A DNA stretch of 26,121 bases. Origin: Sergeia podlipaevii (taxonomy: Eukaryota; Euglenozoa; Kinetoplastea; Trypanosomatida; Trypanosomatidae). Made by a program: the position numbers and the translations under genes. The DNA is taken from assembly GCA_030849805.1 (NCBI GenBank), contig JASANZ010001942.1:1-26121 (forward strand), in the 5' to 3' direction. Each line of letters starts with the position of its first letter. The stretch's first letter is position 1. The notes under the pieces are model-generated. The model saw only the letters and a program-made list of their open reading frames with translations. It did not search any database and was not told the origin of the DNA. This document shows positions 1 through 10,000 of the stretch, one piece after another.

Positions 1-3000
1 GTTGGTGCACCAGCGTACACGTCCTCGTCTTCAATAGGGAATATCGTAGAGCCGCCATACGAGCCCGGGCCGCCAAGGAACCCTTCCTCACTGCTGCCCT
101 GACCGCTGCTCCCACCAATGTCCATTAGTGGCCCCATGCGGCCCCCAGGGAAGTGCATAGAGCTGATGGTGCCTTCACTAACGTTAGCTAGGCTGGTTTC
201 ATGCAAAGAACTTAGAGCTTGTACCGTAGTAATGATTGTCGAATGCGGTGGCGCGTTGGAGTTGTCAGTGCGGATGTTAGAAGCGTCGTTACCGTCATGC
301 GCCACCATCGGCGTAGAAGATGGCTGCCACGTGGCTGAATCGCGTCTTTTTGATGCTGTTATTGTAGTGGGTACAGAGGACGGGATTTGGGCACTGACAA
401 TACACGAGCCACCCTCAACCGCCGTGGAAGCACACGCCGCTACCCTACCTGCTTCCCGTTCTGAGTTCCCTACTGCTTGCACACCTCGAGCAAGGCTGGG
501 ATGAGAGATGCTCACCGCCAGACCCGCCACGTCCTCCGGCTCGCTGATACGCAGAACGCTTTTCGATGAGGCCGTTGTTGTCACCACCGCCGCTGACGTC
601 ATAGCAGAAGCCTCTGAAGGGGAGAGCACTATCTCTTCCAGGGGAAGAGTGACGGGGTGTGGCTGACTGCGTTTCACAGGAGGTCTATAAACGTAGCGTG
701 TCCGCTCCCCAGATTGCGACTGCTGACTCGCTTCGTACTTCTCCAAGCGCTGCATAAAATTCTTCACCTCCTGCGCGTACCGCTGCTGGGCCTTCTTGGA
801 AACTGCCGCCGCCGCCTGTCTAAGTCCCTCCGCGCCTTCCTTTTGCTGAGCCACAGTCGTGGCATCAACACCTACGGACGACGACGCTACTGTCCCACAG
901 AAACGCGCGTTAGTAATGGCGGGAACCATGTAACCTAAGACGACTAGCTGCGAGGGAAGAAAGTCTCTGGGGCGTAGCTGGGCAATGAACGCGTCCGTGC
1001 AGGACAGCACCGGAGCAGCAGCGTTACCACCACCAGCGCTGGTGGTGGTCGTGTTAATCTTTGCACTGCTGTTGCTGCCTCTACCTCTATCTGCTATGGT
1101 GGTGTGGTTGGCCATGCGACTGTTGTGACAGTCGGTGAGGCCCGCAGCAGCGGCAAAGATGACGGACTCCCCACCATTTTGCTGCAGGGGCTTCAAGCTA
1201 CGCACGGCTAGGGCGGTTATTGTCCTTGCGGAGGCTCCGTCCATGTCCTCGCCAGTGACAGCAAAGCTCGCCGTCAAGGTACCTCGCTGAACAAGGCTAG
1301 TATTCATACTTGCACTCACGAGAGCGTCTACAAAGTCCCCACGGCTCATCCCTGATACCATAGCAATAGATGGCTGAAAGAGCAGCGGAGTGGCTTGAAT
1401 ATCAAACACATTGCAGTCCACGAGCCCAGGCACCATGATATGTGCCGTGAAGGATACCTCGTAGGTGTCACCTGGGGTGAGCAAGAAACTGTGCCGCGTA
1501 CGCCCCACAAAGACTAAAGGCATGTTAGGTCTCTCCTGCCGGATTCCGCACGGGCGAGCAGCTGCCACCGTCAGTAGCACTGGTACTGGGGCCAAAGAAA
1601 GGCAGCGGAAGCGCAGCGGCGCCACTGCGGCGAGAGGCATGACAGGCTTCGGCTCTACCATCGCGGGGCAGCCCACGTGGTATGCAATGACGCCATGTCC
1701 TTGATAGACAGTGGTGTTAGTAAGCATGGCGTGACATAGTTGCCGCTGCTGCTCTTGTAGAGAGGAGGAACAGGCCCCTCCATACGATGGGATGCCCGCT
1801 GCCGCCACCAAGCCACTCTCCGCACTACCATCACCACCACTACTGTTGGTGACGCTGTCAAGATACGCCAGAGGGTCTATGAAGTGAAAGAGCTGGCCAC
1901 ACTTGACGCTGCTGCTGCTGCTGCTGCCCTCGCCTCCACCAGTAGGCTCATCCATTATCCAGGACACTGCCACGGCAACAGGCGGGTACTGCTCAAGTAG
2001 GTCACCGTAGAGTCTTCGCTCTGCTAGCGCCTCTTGCTCCTGCAGCTGTGCTTCGGTCTTATGAGCCTCTCCAGCCTTGTCTAGATAGAACGCATACCCA
2101 TCCTGCAGCTGAGATGAGGAGGCACCGCCACCGCTGCCCCTACTGTCAGACCCGCCTCTCCCTCTCTGCTGATCATCAGTCCCTATGCTGCCAGCTCCTC
2201 GGAAGCTGGTAGCCATGAAGTACTGGTTCATCGCAGAGGTGCTAAGGTCGTCTCCGAGGCAAGCGGAGACCGCGGCCGCCCTGGCCTCGGAGGGCAGCGC
2301 GGCGGCAAGTGGCAGGCACGCCGTGCAAACGTACCCTTCTTTTTTTCCTGCTGTCTTTTCCTCAGAAAGCGGATTCGTTCCTGTCGCCTGAATGCCACCG
2401 GACGTTGCTGTTGTCCTTGTTGTCGAGGACGGGGCAAGGCCATACATGCAGCTCCTGTGGCCAGCCGCCCGCTCAATCAGCAAAGGCAGCGTAAGGGACC
2501 CTCCAGGAGGCAGCACACAGGTCACTGCCCGGTCTTCAAGGAGAGTCCCCGTGTAGGCGCAGCGCACACGCCAGCACGGACGTTGCACCGCAGTAATCCT
2601 GCACACACGCACTGGCTGGTGAGCGCCACCTGTACTCGCTATCGTGGAGGAGGACGCTCCAATGTGTTTGGCAGTGATCGCAGCTGCCGTTGCCAAGGAG
2701 GCGTTGGATGGAGGCATGACGGTCGAGAAGAGCGCCAGCACCGGCTTTACGTCGTACCTCCTCAGCACTCGATGCAACCTCACTGTGTTGGGTGCGAGTG
2801 CGCGGCGGTGGTGCTGCGCTGTGTGTGCACCTGAAGCAGTCGTAAGAGGAGACCCCACAGTGCTTGCAGCCACGCTGCTGGTGGGTGTAGAGGCGGTCTC
2901 CACGTCCGTTGCCGGAGCGTCTGAAAGATAAGCGAGCAGCAAGAAAATATGATTGATGCAACTGATGGAGGCGTCACCGTGATTGTGCTGGGCACGCACC

Positions 3001-6000
3001 ACGACAGACATCTTGGCCGACTCGCCTGGACGTAGATGCTCCGCCACCGAAATCGCCCCACCGTCGCTATCCTCGCATTTTTCTTCGTGTACCACCGCCT
3101 CACCGCTACTACATTCGTGATGTCCCGTGGTTTTCAGCGTGTGCAACGCTTTCCCTTCAACCCAGATGAGATGTGCATTGTTTGGGCTGCGCTGCAGTGC
3201 AATGTGAGCTGCCCCCCTGTGTGCACTGTTGTTACGTACCTTGAGTGTGGTGTGAAAGTACTCGCCATCGCGCATCATCTTCGGCAGCGGCGGTACAAAG
3301 GTGGCGTGGAGCCAGGCCTGCGGAGCAGTCACCGTCACCCACACATTCTCTGCCGCCTCTATGGCAGGCATCGGATGCTCAATCGCATACTCAAAGATAC
3401 TCTCGGCACAGCCAGTGCGGCCTTCCCGCGTGGCAAAGTAGTAGTACCCTTCCTGCTCTAGGACTATCCAACAGAGGCCTATAATCACATACTCGCCTTC
3501 ATCGAGAGGATCAAAGGCAAGAGAGACGTGCCTGCTCTCGCCACCACAGAGTGAAACGGTCTGCGTCGCAGAGCTCTTCCACAGCTGCTGTGGCTTCTGC
3601 TTTGCGAGGTAGAGAATGCTGAGCTCCGAGGCTACCACAGTACCACCAATAGAGTTACGCATGGTGAAGCTGACATGCAGCGGCTCACCGAGAGGGATGG
3701 TGTAGTGCTTTCGACTGGCAGAGGCAGTAAACGCCGACGCACCCCCACGCGTGCTCGCGCTTTTGTTATTGGCAGCATTCCTGTTGTCGTTGCCGCTGCT
3801 GCTACCACCGCCTGCGCCTGTGTTGCCCCCATCACGCTTGCAGAACACCTGCTCCTTCGTAGTGCCTCGCCGAAACCGAGGAAAGCGCTTAGTTGAGTTC
3901 CACTTCAGCACGGTGGCGTTGTATGCAATGCGCAGGCAGTTCTCTGTGGCCCGCCACTCAGTGTTCACCAAGTCCTCCCCAGTGCGCATACTCTCAGCAT
4001 CTGTCTGTGCGTCAGAGTTATAAAAGTTTGTGTCGATAGTGAAGGAGGAGCGCACAATGCATGGAATCGGCATGTGCGGGCATAGTGCGTATCCCATCCC
4101 TTCCAGCACTCGCCGCTGCTGCCGCCAGAAGCCCTCAAAATGCCGGAGTCCAGTGACTGGATGGCTATAGAGACGACAACCATTTGTCACCGCACAGCAC
4201 GCAAACACAAGACCCTTTATCTCCAGTCCAAGATGGGTGTATAGTTGGGAGATGGTGTTGAGGGTGTGCTCAAAGATGGCGGGCCAGAAGCCGCGGTCGC
4301 CAAGAGCGCGGAACACCTCCAGTACACGCAGGTAGCACCCTAGCGCTTCTTCGCTCGCTCCAGCCTCCAAGTAGTGACGCCCGGCTTCGTACGTGTGACG
4401 CGCAAAGAACCGCACATAGGCGTAAACAGGGAGGTTGCCGGCTGGCGTTGGGGGCAGCTGCATACCAGCCGGGTACGGCGGGTTCATAAAGAGCGCCAGA
4501 CCAGAGAGCATGTCATTCACGACCGCGGCGTACAGCGGCGTCCGCGTGGTAAGACCGGAACGCAGAATGAACACAAGGCAGCTCTGTGCACGCCCCATCG
4601 CGGGCGGAGTGCGGGTGCGCGAGTACTCATACAAGAGTAAAGAAGCACGTAGTGCGTAGTCGCACTGTCCCACTGCCACGTACTCCTGTTGCCCAATCTC
4701 AAGCCGGCTCGCACGCTGAGATTTACTACCGCTGCTTCCACCTGGACCGCCGTGGGTTCCAAGGCTCCCCTCGCGACTGTTGGCTCGCAGCACTTGCGTA
4801 TCCACGCTGGGGAGGGTTAGCTTGTTCAAGAAAAAATGGGCGATGCCAATCCCCTCCTGGCATCCTGCAATCACGCGCCGATTGTATGGCCGCTGCGAGG
4901 AGGTCTCTACCAGCTCGTCGATACACATCTTGTAGTACTTCGCAGCACCCTCGAAGTCTCGGAGGGCGAGAGATATATCGCCACACCTGCGCATCTGCAT
5001 CTCGAGTGAGGTATGCATGTACATGGGGTGTGAGCCGTCTCTTGGAGTGAACACCTCCATCCTCACTGGAGGCTTGACATCGTCCTTCACTTTCAACCAA
5101 GCCGCAAGTTTGCCGAGTGTTGTTGTGCGTCTGTCTTGCACAGACACATCAAGTGAGCGCAGCTTCCTTTCCACATAGGTAAAGAGAGACTGGCAAAGGT
5201 AGTAGCTCATGATGTTGCTCAGCTCCACAGTGTCCTCAGGGCTGAGGCAGCAGCCCGTTATCTTGGCGACTCCACTGCTGCTCCACGTCCCAAAGGTGCG
5301 CTGAGTCTTATGGTAGCGCAGTACCGCATTTGCGCCAGACGAACCTGCAGCATCGCCAGCGGGATGATTGCTATTGGCCGCCATGTACGCTCTTTGTGCT
5401 AGCGCAGAAGGAATATCCATGCACGTCCTGTTGGCCTCTACCCACATGGAAGGGTCAAGACACTTGACGTCTTGTGGATTTACTACTGAGTTTATCTTGA
5501 GCAGTGCGCAGTAATTGGTACCGTACACCTTCTGCACTTCGGTAAGCAGGTTTCTAGCGTCCTCTAAGGTACTACCCCCTGCAGGCTTTGACATATCGTG
5601 CACAATAATGTAGTAGTGATGAATGTCACTCTCCATGCACGGCATATCTGCTCGCACGTCCTGCAAGCACCGTGCTTGCTCTCTAAAGACCCGCAATAGT
5701 CCTTCCGCCCCCCCAACCTCCCCAGTGGACACAGCATAGATGATACCGATGGGGTGATCCATTGTGTCAAAGGAACTGCACCGAATTAAATAGTGAAGAT
5801 CACGCAGAAAGGCACCGTGCCATGGCTTTACTGCCCGCTCTAGTAGTGTAGAGATCGCGCTCGAGGAGGAGAGCTGCATGGGTCTCGGCAGGACGCCGCC
5901 TGTACCGGCGTGTAAAGTTTCTTGCAGAGTACGATCAAGCTGCTCACCAAAGGCCAGACTAATGCCTGCGGACTCGCGCAAGAGGCTCTGCTGGTGCCTC

Positions 6001-6251
6001 AGTATCTGCTCCTCTGATGGGGCTTGAACACACGTGGGTCGCACAAGACGAACCCCAAAGTTGCGTACAGACACCGAATCGCCTCTCTCGCCAGTGCGAG
6101 CATAGAGCATGCCAGAGTGCGCACTATAAGGGCGTAGCATCTGAACAAAATCAAGTCCGTTGCGCTGGCAGGCTTCGTCAACGAGGGGGCTGCTTTCGAC
6201 TATGACCACAGGCCGCAGATATCTCTGCTCCATTGATTGCAGAAACTCCAT
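1..6251 (-). CDS. TRAPPC8: TRAPPC8/Trs85-like TRAPP complex subunit (3' end beyond window)
   Basis: The minus-strand frame is open from an ATG at 6251 to the left edge, giving 2083 codons without a stop, so the C-terminus is missing. A second in-frame ATG lies at 6233. Residues 31-42 (NGLDFVQMLRPY) followed by a VRNFGVRLV strand match the N-terminal signature of TRAPPC8, where human has a NLTFVELLKPF-type segment. A HPIGIIYAVST strand lies near residue 160. Residues about 430-760 are helical and TPR-like. From about 845 the protein turns to beta-strand, with Ig-like segments such as LGEPLHVSFTMRN, as in the C-terminal half of TRAPPC8. A short coiled coil lies near 1815-1845, then a Ser/Thr/Gly-rich tail. 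In the family this subunit belongs to TRAPPIII, a Rab1/Ypt1 exchange factor at the Golgi and autophagosomes. The protein is longer than human TRAPPC8 (about 1435 residues), mostly through low-complexity insertions. Confidence 0.87.
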   Translation of the reverse strand, partial: MEFLQSMEQRYLRPVVIVESSPLVDEACQRNGLDFVQMLRPYSAHSGMLYARTGERGDSVSVRNFGVRLVRPTCVQAPSEEQILRHQQSLLRESAGISLAFGEQLDRTLQETLHAGTGGVLPRPMQLSSSSAISTLLERAVKPWHGAFLRDLHYLIRCSSFDTMDHPIGIIYAVSTGEVGGAEGLLRVFREQARCLQDVRADMPCMESDIHHYYIIVHDMSKPAGGSTLEDARNLLTEVQKVYGTNYCALLKINSVVNPQDVKCLDPSMWVEANRTCMDIPSALAQRAYMAANSNHPAGDAAGSSGANAVLRYHKTQRTFGTWSSSGVAKITGCCLSPEDTVELSNIMSYYLCQSLFTYVERKLRSLDVSVQDRRTTTLGKLAAWLKVKDDVKPPVRMEVFTPRDGSHPMYMHTSLEMQMRRCGDISLALRDFEGAAKYYKMCIDELVETSSQRPYNRRVIAGCQEGIGIAHFFLNKLTLPSVDTQVLRANSREGSLGTHGGPGGSSGSKSQRASRLEIGQQEYVAVGQCDYALRASLLLYEYSRTRTPPAMGRAQSCLVFILRSGLTTRTPLYAAVVNDMLSGLALFMNPPYPAGMQLPPTPAGNLPVYAYVRFFARHTYEAGRHYLEAGASEEALGCYLRVLEVFRALGDRGFWPAIFEHTLNTISQLYTHLGLEIKGLVFACCAVTNGCRLYSHPVTGLRHFEGFWRQQRRVLEGMGYALCPHMPIPCIVRSSFTIDTNFYNSDAQTDAESMRTGEDLVNTEWRATENCLRIAYNATVLKWNSTKRFPRFRRGTTKEQVFCKRDGGNTGAGGGSSSGNDNRNAANNKSASTRGGASAFTASASRKHYTIPLGEPLHVSFTMRNSIGGTVVASELSILYLAKQKPQQLWKSSATQTVSLCGGESRHVSLAFDPLDEGEYVIIGLCWIVLEQEGYYYFATREGRTGCAESIFEYAIEHPMPAIEAAENVWVTVTAPQAWLHATFVPPLPKMMRDGEYFHTTLKVRNNSAHRGAAHIALQRSPNNAHLIWVEGKALHTLKTTGHHECSSGEAVVHEEKCEDSDGGAISVAEHLRPGESAKMSVVVRAQHNHGDASISCINHIFLLLAYLSDAPATDVETASTPTSSVAASTVGSPLTTASGAHTAQHHRRALAPNTVRLHRVLRRYDVKPVLALFSTVMPPSNASLATAAAITAKHIGASSSTIASTGGAHQPVRVCRITAVQRPCWRVRCAYTGTLLEDRAVTCVLPPGGSLTLPLLIERAAGHRSCMYGLAPSSTTRTTATSGGIQATGTNPLSEEKTAGKKEGYVCTACLPLAAALPSEARAAAVSACLGDDLSTSAMNQYFMATSFRGAGSIGTDDQQRGRGGSDSRGSGGGASSSQLQDGYAFYLDKAGEAHKTEAQLQEQEALAERRLYGDLLEQYPPVAVAVSWIMDEPTGGGEGSSSSSSVKCGQLFHFIDPLAYLDSVTNSSGGDGSAESGLVAAAGIPSYGGACSSSLQEQQRQLCHAMLTNTTVYQGHGVIAYHVGCPAMVEPKPVMPLAAVAPLRFRCLSLAPVPVLLTVAAARPCGIRQERPNMPLVFVGRTRHSFLLTPGDTYEVSFTAHIMVPGLVDCNVFDIQATPLLFQPSIAMVSGMSRGDFVDALVSASMNTSLVQRGTLTASFAVTGEDMDGASARTITALAVRSLKPLQQNGGESVIFAAAAGLTDCHNSRMANHTTIADRGRGSNSSAKINTTTTSAGGGNAAAPVLSCTDAFIAQLRPRDFLPSQLVVLGYMVPAITNARFCGTVASSSVGVDATTVAQQKEGAEGLRQAAAAVSKKAQQRYAQEVKNFMQRLEKYEASQQSQSGERTRYVYRPPVKRSQPHPVTLPLEEIVLSPSEASAMTSAAVVTTTASSKSVLRISEPEDVAGLAVSISHPSLARGVQAVGNSEREAGRVAACASTAVEGGSCIVSAQIPSSVPTTITASKRRDSATWQPSSTPMVAHDGNDASNIRTDNSNAPPHSTIITTVQALSSLHETSLANVSEGTISSMHFPGGRMGPLMDIGGSSGQGSSEEGFLGGPGSYGGSTIFPIEDEDVYAGAP

Positions 6252-6390
6252 CTTTTTCTTTTATTACTGTCACAACCAACGTGAACTAATTTGTTGCGCC
6301 TGTTGCGGCAAAAGGGGGACCCTGAGCTGAACGCGTGTGTGCGTGCGCGTAAGGTACAATATTTAAGTACAAAAAAACGTTAAGGTGGTA

Positions 6391-6419
6391 GTGTGTGTGT
6401 GTGTGTGTGTGTGCGTGTG
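6391..6419. repeat. (GT)n microsatellite
   Basis: A run of GT dinucleotides about 29 bp long, broken once by GC near its end. It lies in the spacer before TRAPPC8, probably in or near its 5' UTR. Confidence 0.9.
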
Positions 6420-6554
6420 CTAAACTACACGGCGACGGAACGCAAAAGGAAAATATAAAAATGTCCTTCCTCCCTTTCCTCAACTAGTAACAAAAGGAAA
6501 ATAATAATAGTAGAGATATTCAACAGTGCACAAACACACTTTCACCCCCTCCCT

Positions 6555-6591
6555 CTATATATACACACGTATGACAAAAGAGAAAAAAAAA
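6555..6591 (-). promoter_or_regulatory. Candidate spliced-leader acceptor for TRAPPC8
   Basis: On the minus strand a T/C-rich tract (plus 6574-6591) is followed by the first AG at plus 6555-6556. This would give a 5' UTR of about 300 nt. A stronger C/T tract lies farther upstream at 6746-6776 with its first AG at 6714-6715, so the acceptor used is uncertain. Confidence 0.3.
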
Positions 6592-6943
6592 GATGAAGCA
6601 ATACTCAAATGTAATGTGGTTGCTTGGGTGGCGAGCTGAGAAGATAGGCGATTGTGCACGGTTCTTCCAGGCTTCTCTCTCCTTCTCCCCTTGCTCTCCT
6701 TTCCTTCAAATTTACGTGTTATGTTCACGTTGAAGCATCAGCAAAAATAAAAAAAAAAAGAGAGAGAAAGAGAGATGGACAGAAGTAGTGAAGAGATGAA
6801 TATTTGTTTCCATGAATAGATTAATGGCATCACTTTAGGAACATGATTATATCCACACTTCATGGCAACCGTTCGGTTCTATTTTGTTTGCTTGAAATAT
6901 GCTATAACAAAGCAATAGTTTGAAAATGAAAATGGCTCCTCGT

Positions 6944-6965
6944 TACTACTACTACTACTACTATT
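6944..6965. repeat. (TAC)n trinucleotide repeat
   Basis: About seven copies of TAC lie in the UBR 3' flank, close to the end of that gene. Confidence 0.85.
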
Positions 6966-7056
6966 GTTGATAATAACAAGCAAACCCCCCCCTTTCACGC
7001 CGATAAATGTTCACATATGGTATACACAAACACACAAATCGTGTTGAAAGACATCA

Positions 7057-10000
7057 CTACATCAGCTCTACATTACCGCGCCAGGAATGCTTCAGTATTC
7101 TCGAGTCTACACCCCACTCGCTCAGCATCCAGCAAAGCAGCAGGTGCATTGCCGCATGCGCATCACGCGTCAGCGGCACACCGCGCATGAGAGACTCATC
7201 TGTTTCTCCAAAAGAATCTGTGTAGATAGAGCGGAAGGTACACACACGACCTGTTACCCCGTCCACCACCATGAGAGAGGTGTGACGCACATTCTGAAAG
7301 AGGCCAATGCCAGCAGAGCAGCTGCGAGCGTGCTTGTACAGCTCCGGCCCTCCCTGAGGTTGCTGCAGACACAAAAATTTGCCGCATGTGTTGCACAGGA
7401 CAGGCTTCGTGCTGCGCGCACCGCACTCACTACACACCTTGGCTTTCGAGCAGGCGGAAAGAACAGCTGTGTAGCTTTCTGGCAGATGAATAAAATTGGC
7501 AAGAATGTGCCGAGCCCACTGCTGACTGCTAGTGAACAGCACAGGCATTGCTGGCAAAGAACGTTCCTTTGCGGGATCGGCATAGTGAAGAAGATGACAC
7601 GATTGGGTTGGGAATACAACCGGTGCTGCGGCAGCTTCCGAAAAGGACTTCTCCCATAAGGCCTGGAGCTGTGTTACTACCTCAGGAAGCGGCGTCGCGC
7701 TACTCCCCAGTGCCAAGTACTGCCACATACGCATCAAGGCTGTGCAACGCCCGTGGCGGGTGGCAAGCAGCCCTTCAGCAAACGGTGTGAGCACTACAAC
7801 GGCCTCGCTGCTGCCGTCTTGTGAGCTACCCAGCACACAAGAAGCGGACTCTTCTGTCACAAGTGTCTTCAGCAGCGTTAAACAGCCCAGTTCTTGCCAT
7901 AGTGCCATGCGTACGCATGAGGCCTTCACGGTTTCGCTTTCCTTCTCCTCTTCTTCCTCACTTCCAGCGTTTTGTGCCACATCTGTTGCTTCTGCTGCGG
8001 CTTCGCAAAGAAGATCTTTAATGACCGCCTTCACAGACTCTGACTGAGTCATGAGCCGCGCAACGTGAGTAGCAATGCTGCGCGCCGCTTCACGTGGGGA
8101 CAAGAGACAGTCAACCATCAATATACACAACGCCTCCTGAGTACGCGTGAAGTTGGCTCGGAGGGCAGCCTCGTGCTTCCGCAGCTCCACGGGTCTCACG
8201 GCGATAAGAAGCGACATCAACCCCAGAAGATCCTTGTTGATGACGACACGGCCAATCTTGGCTGCCTGCAGAAGGGTCTCCAGTTGGTGATGTACCCCGC
8301 GGACTGCCTCGGAGAGTTCCCAGGCATCGTTGTTGGAGCGCTGGAGATCGTCCTCATAGGGGGCAATGCTAGAGGCATCGTGTGAGATACTGAGCCCGAT
8401 GCTGGCCTGCGCCAAGACGGTAAGACTATCTTTAATGCCACTGCACTGAGACGTGAAGAAAGGCGACTTCTCATCGACGGAACTTTGGCAAATCTCCTGG
8501 AAGAGCGTGACGTCAGCACCTCTGGCCCCAGCATTACCAGCAGCGGCGCCAAGCACGGGCACAGGCAAAACCGCATTGCAGATCATCGTGCACATGGGAC
8601 ATGCAAACTCGGTTGGCCCCAGGTAAGCCTGCCCCTGGAAGTACCCACGTCGCCACAGCTGCGCCAGTCGTGCAAACACTTTCTCAGTGCAGCTCTTATG
8701 CGCCACGTGGCCGCACACAGACAAGTGGCAGTTCACTGGTCGCTTGTCTGGCAAGTAGATCGCATCCAGACGCTTGAGCACGTTTGACGACGCACAGTGC
8801 CCGAGCAGCATGAGGGGCTCCTCACTGCTCACGCGGCACACACAGCACTCTAGCGCAGCCACCTCTAAAAGTAGTTGCGTGTGCACAAAGCCCGAGTCGG
8901 CGCTTGTCAACGTTGCGCCGCTTCCACCACCGTCCTTGCTCTTCCCTTCCTGCCCTGCTGCTTCGGTGGTTGTGGCCGTAGCCGCTGTCGCTCTATTCCG
9001 CATGCGCTGCATCAACTTCGCCTGCTTCTCCTTGAGGCGCTGCTGGCGATTCTTGGCTTCTTCGGCTAGCGCGGCTTCAGCTGAGGAAAGGCCCTCTGCG
9101 GCGAAGGTGGCAAGCCCAGTGGTGAGCAGCACGTACTCAAGCATCGTAGTGAGCCCAAACTTATCGACTGACTTGTTAGCGCGCAAGTAGTCCCGCAGTG
9201 TGTGTAGCATTTCCACCGTGCTCACCGCCGACGCACCGGCTGCTGCATGCTTGCCGTCGTGCATGTGAAGCTCCCTCGCGACCACTGGCTTCATAAGCAT
9301 AGTGCGCACCGACCCTGCCCCGGCAAGACTCGGCAGAGGCAGGATGAGAGCAGCGCTGCTAGAGGCAAACGTACCTTGGCACTTTATGGTATCGTTTACA
9401 TACTCTTCCACACGCTCCCACTCCACCGTAGCGGGACCCTCTACTGCTACTGTCGTTGCATCTCCAGCGTCACCACCCGCCACGCCAGCCTCATGCTTCA
9501 GTGCCTGGCAAACATCAGCACAGTCACGGACTGAAAGATAGAGAGCGGTGATGGCGTGCAGGAGCAAGTGCTCCCCAACCTTCGGCGCTTCCACAAGTGC
9601 ATGTATGTCGATGCTGCTATCATCATCCTCTTCGTTATCAGATGCCGTGCTTCCCACGCTCACACTTGCGTGACGGCCAGCTGCGTCCGCGGCGGTTTCC
9701 ACGCCCTTGCCATCCGACTGCTGCTTAGGCTTGTCGCGCTTCAGATTATTAACATACGTGAGGACTACGTAGATAGCCGGGAGGAGTATCGCATCCGTGT
9801 GCAAAAGTGCACGTGTGTGCGGCACGAGCTCGGCGAACTCACTTTTTGTGCGAAATGTTGTGCGTGGCAGGCAGATGACTTCATCCTTTCTCTCCGCCAC
9901 CGCGCCTTCCTGAAGGCGCTCCAGAAGGACAGTGCTGCGATACAAGGTGTGCATATCATCGAGGTTCATGTCTGCCATGATGGGGTGGTAGAGATCCACA

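Larger units (their letters stand above)
6252..7056. other. Intergenic spacer between UBR ligase and TRAPPC8 genes
   Basis: This AT-rich 805-bp spacer should hold the 3' UTR of the UBR gene (right) and the 5' UTR of TRAPPC8 (left). It contains two purine-rich plus-strand stretches that read as pyrimidine tracts on the minus strand (about 6574-6591 and 6746-6776), a GT dinucleotide run and a TAC trinucleotide run. No coding frame of note starts with ATG here. Confidence 0.6.
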
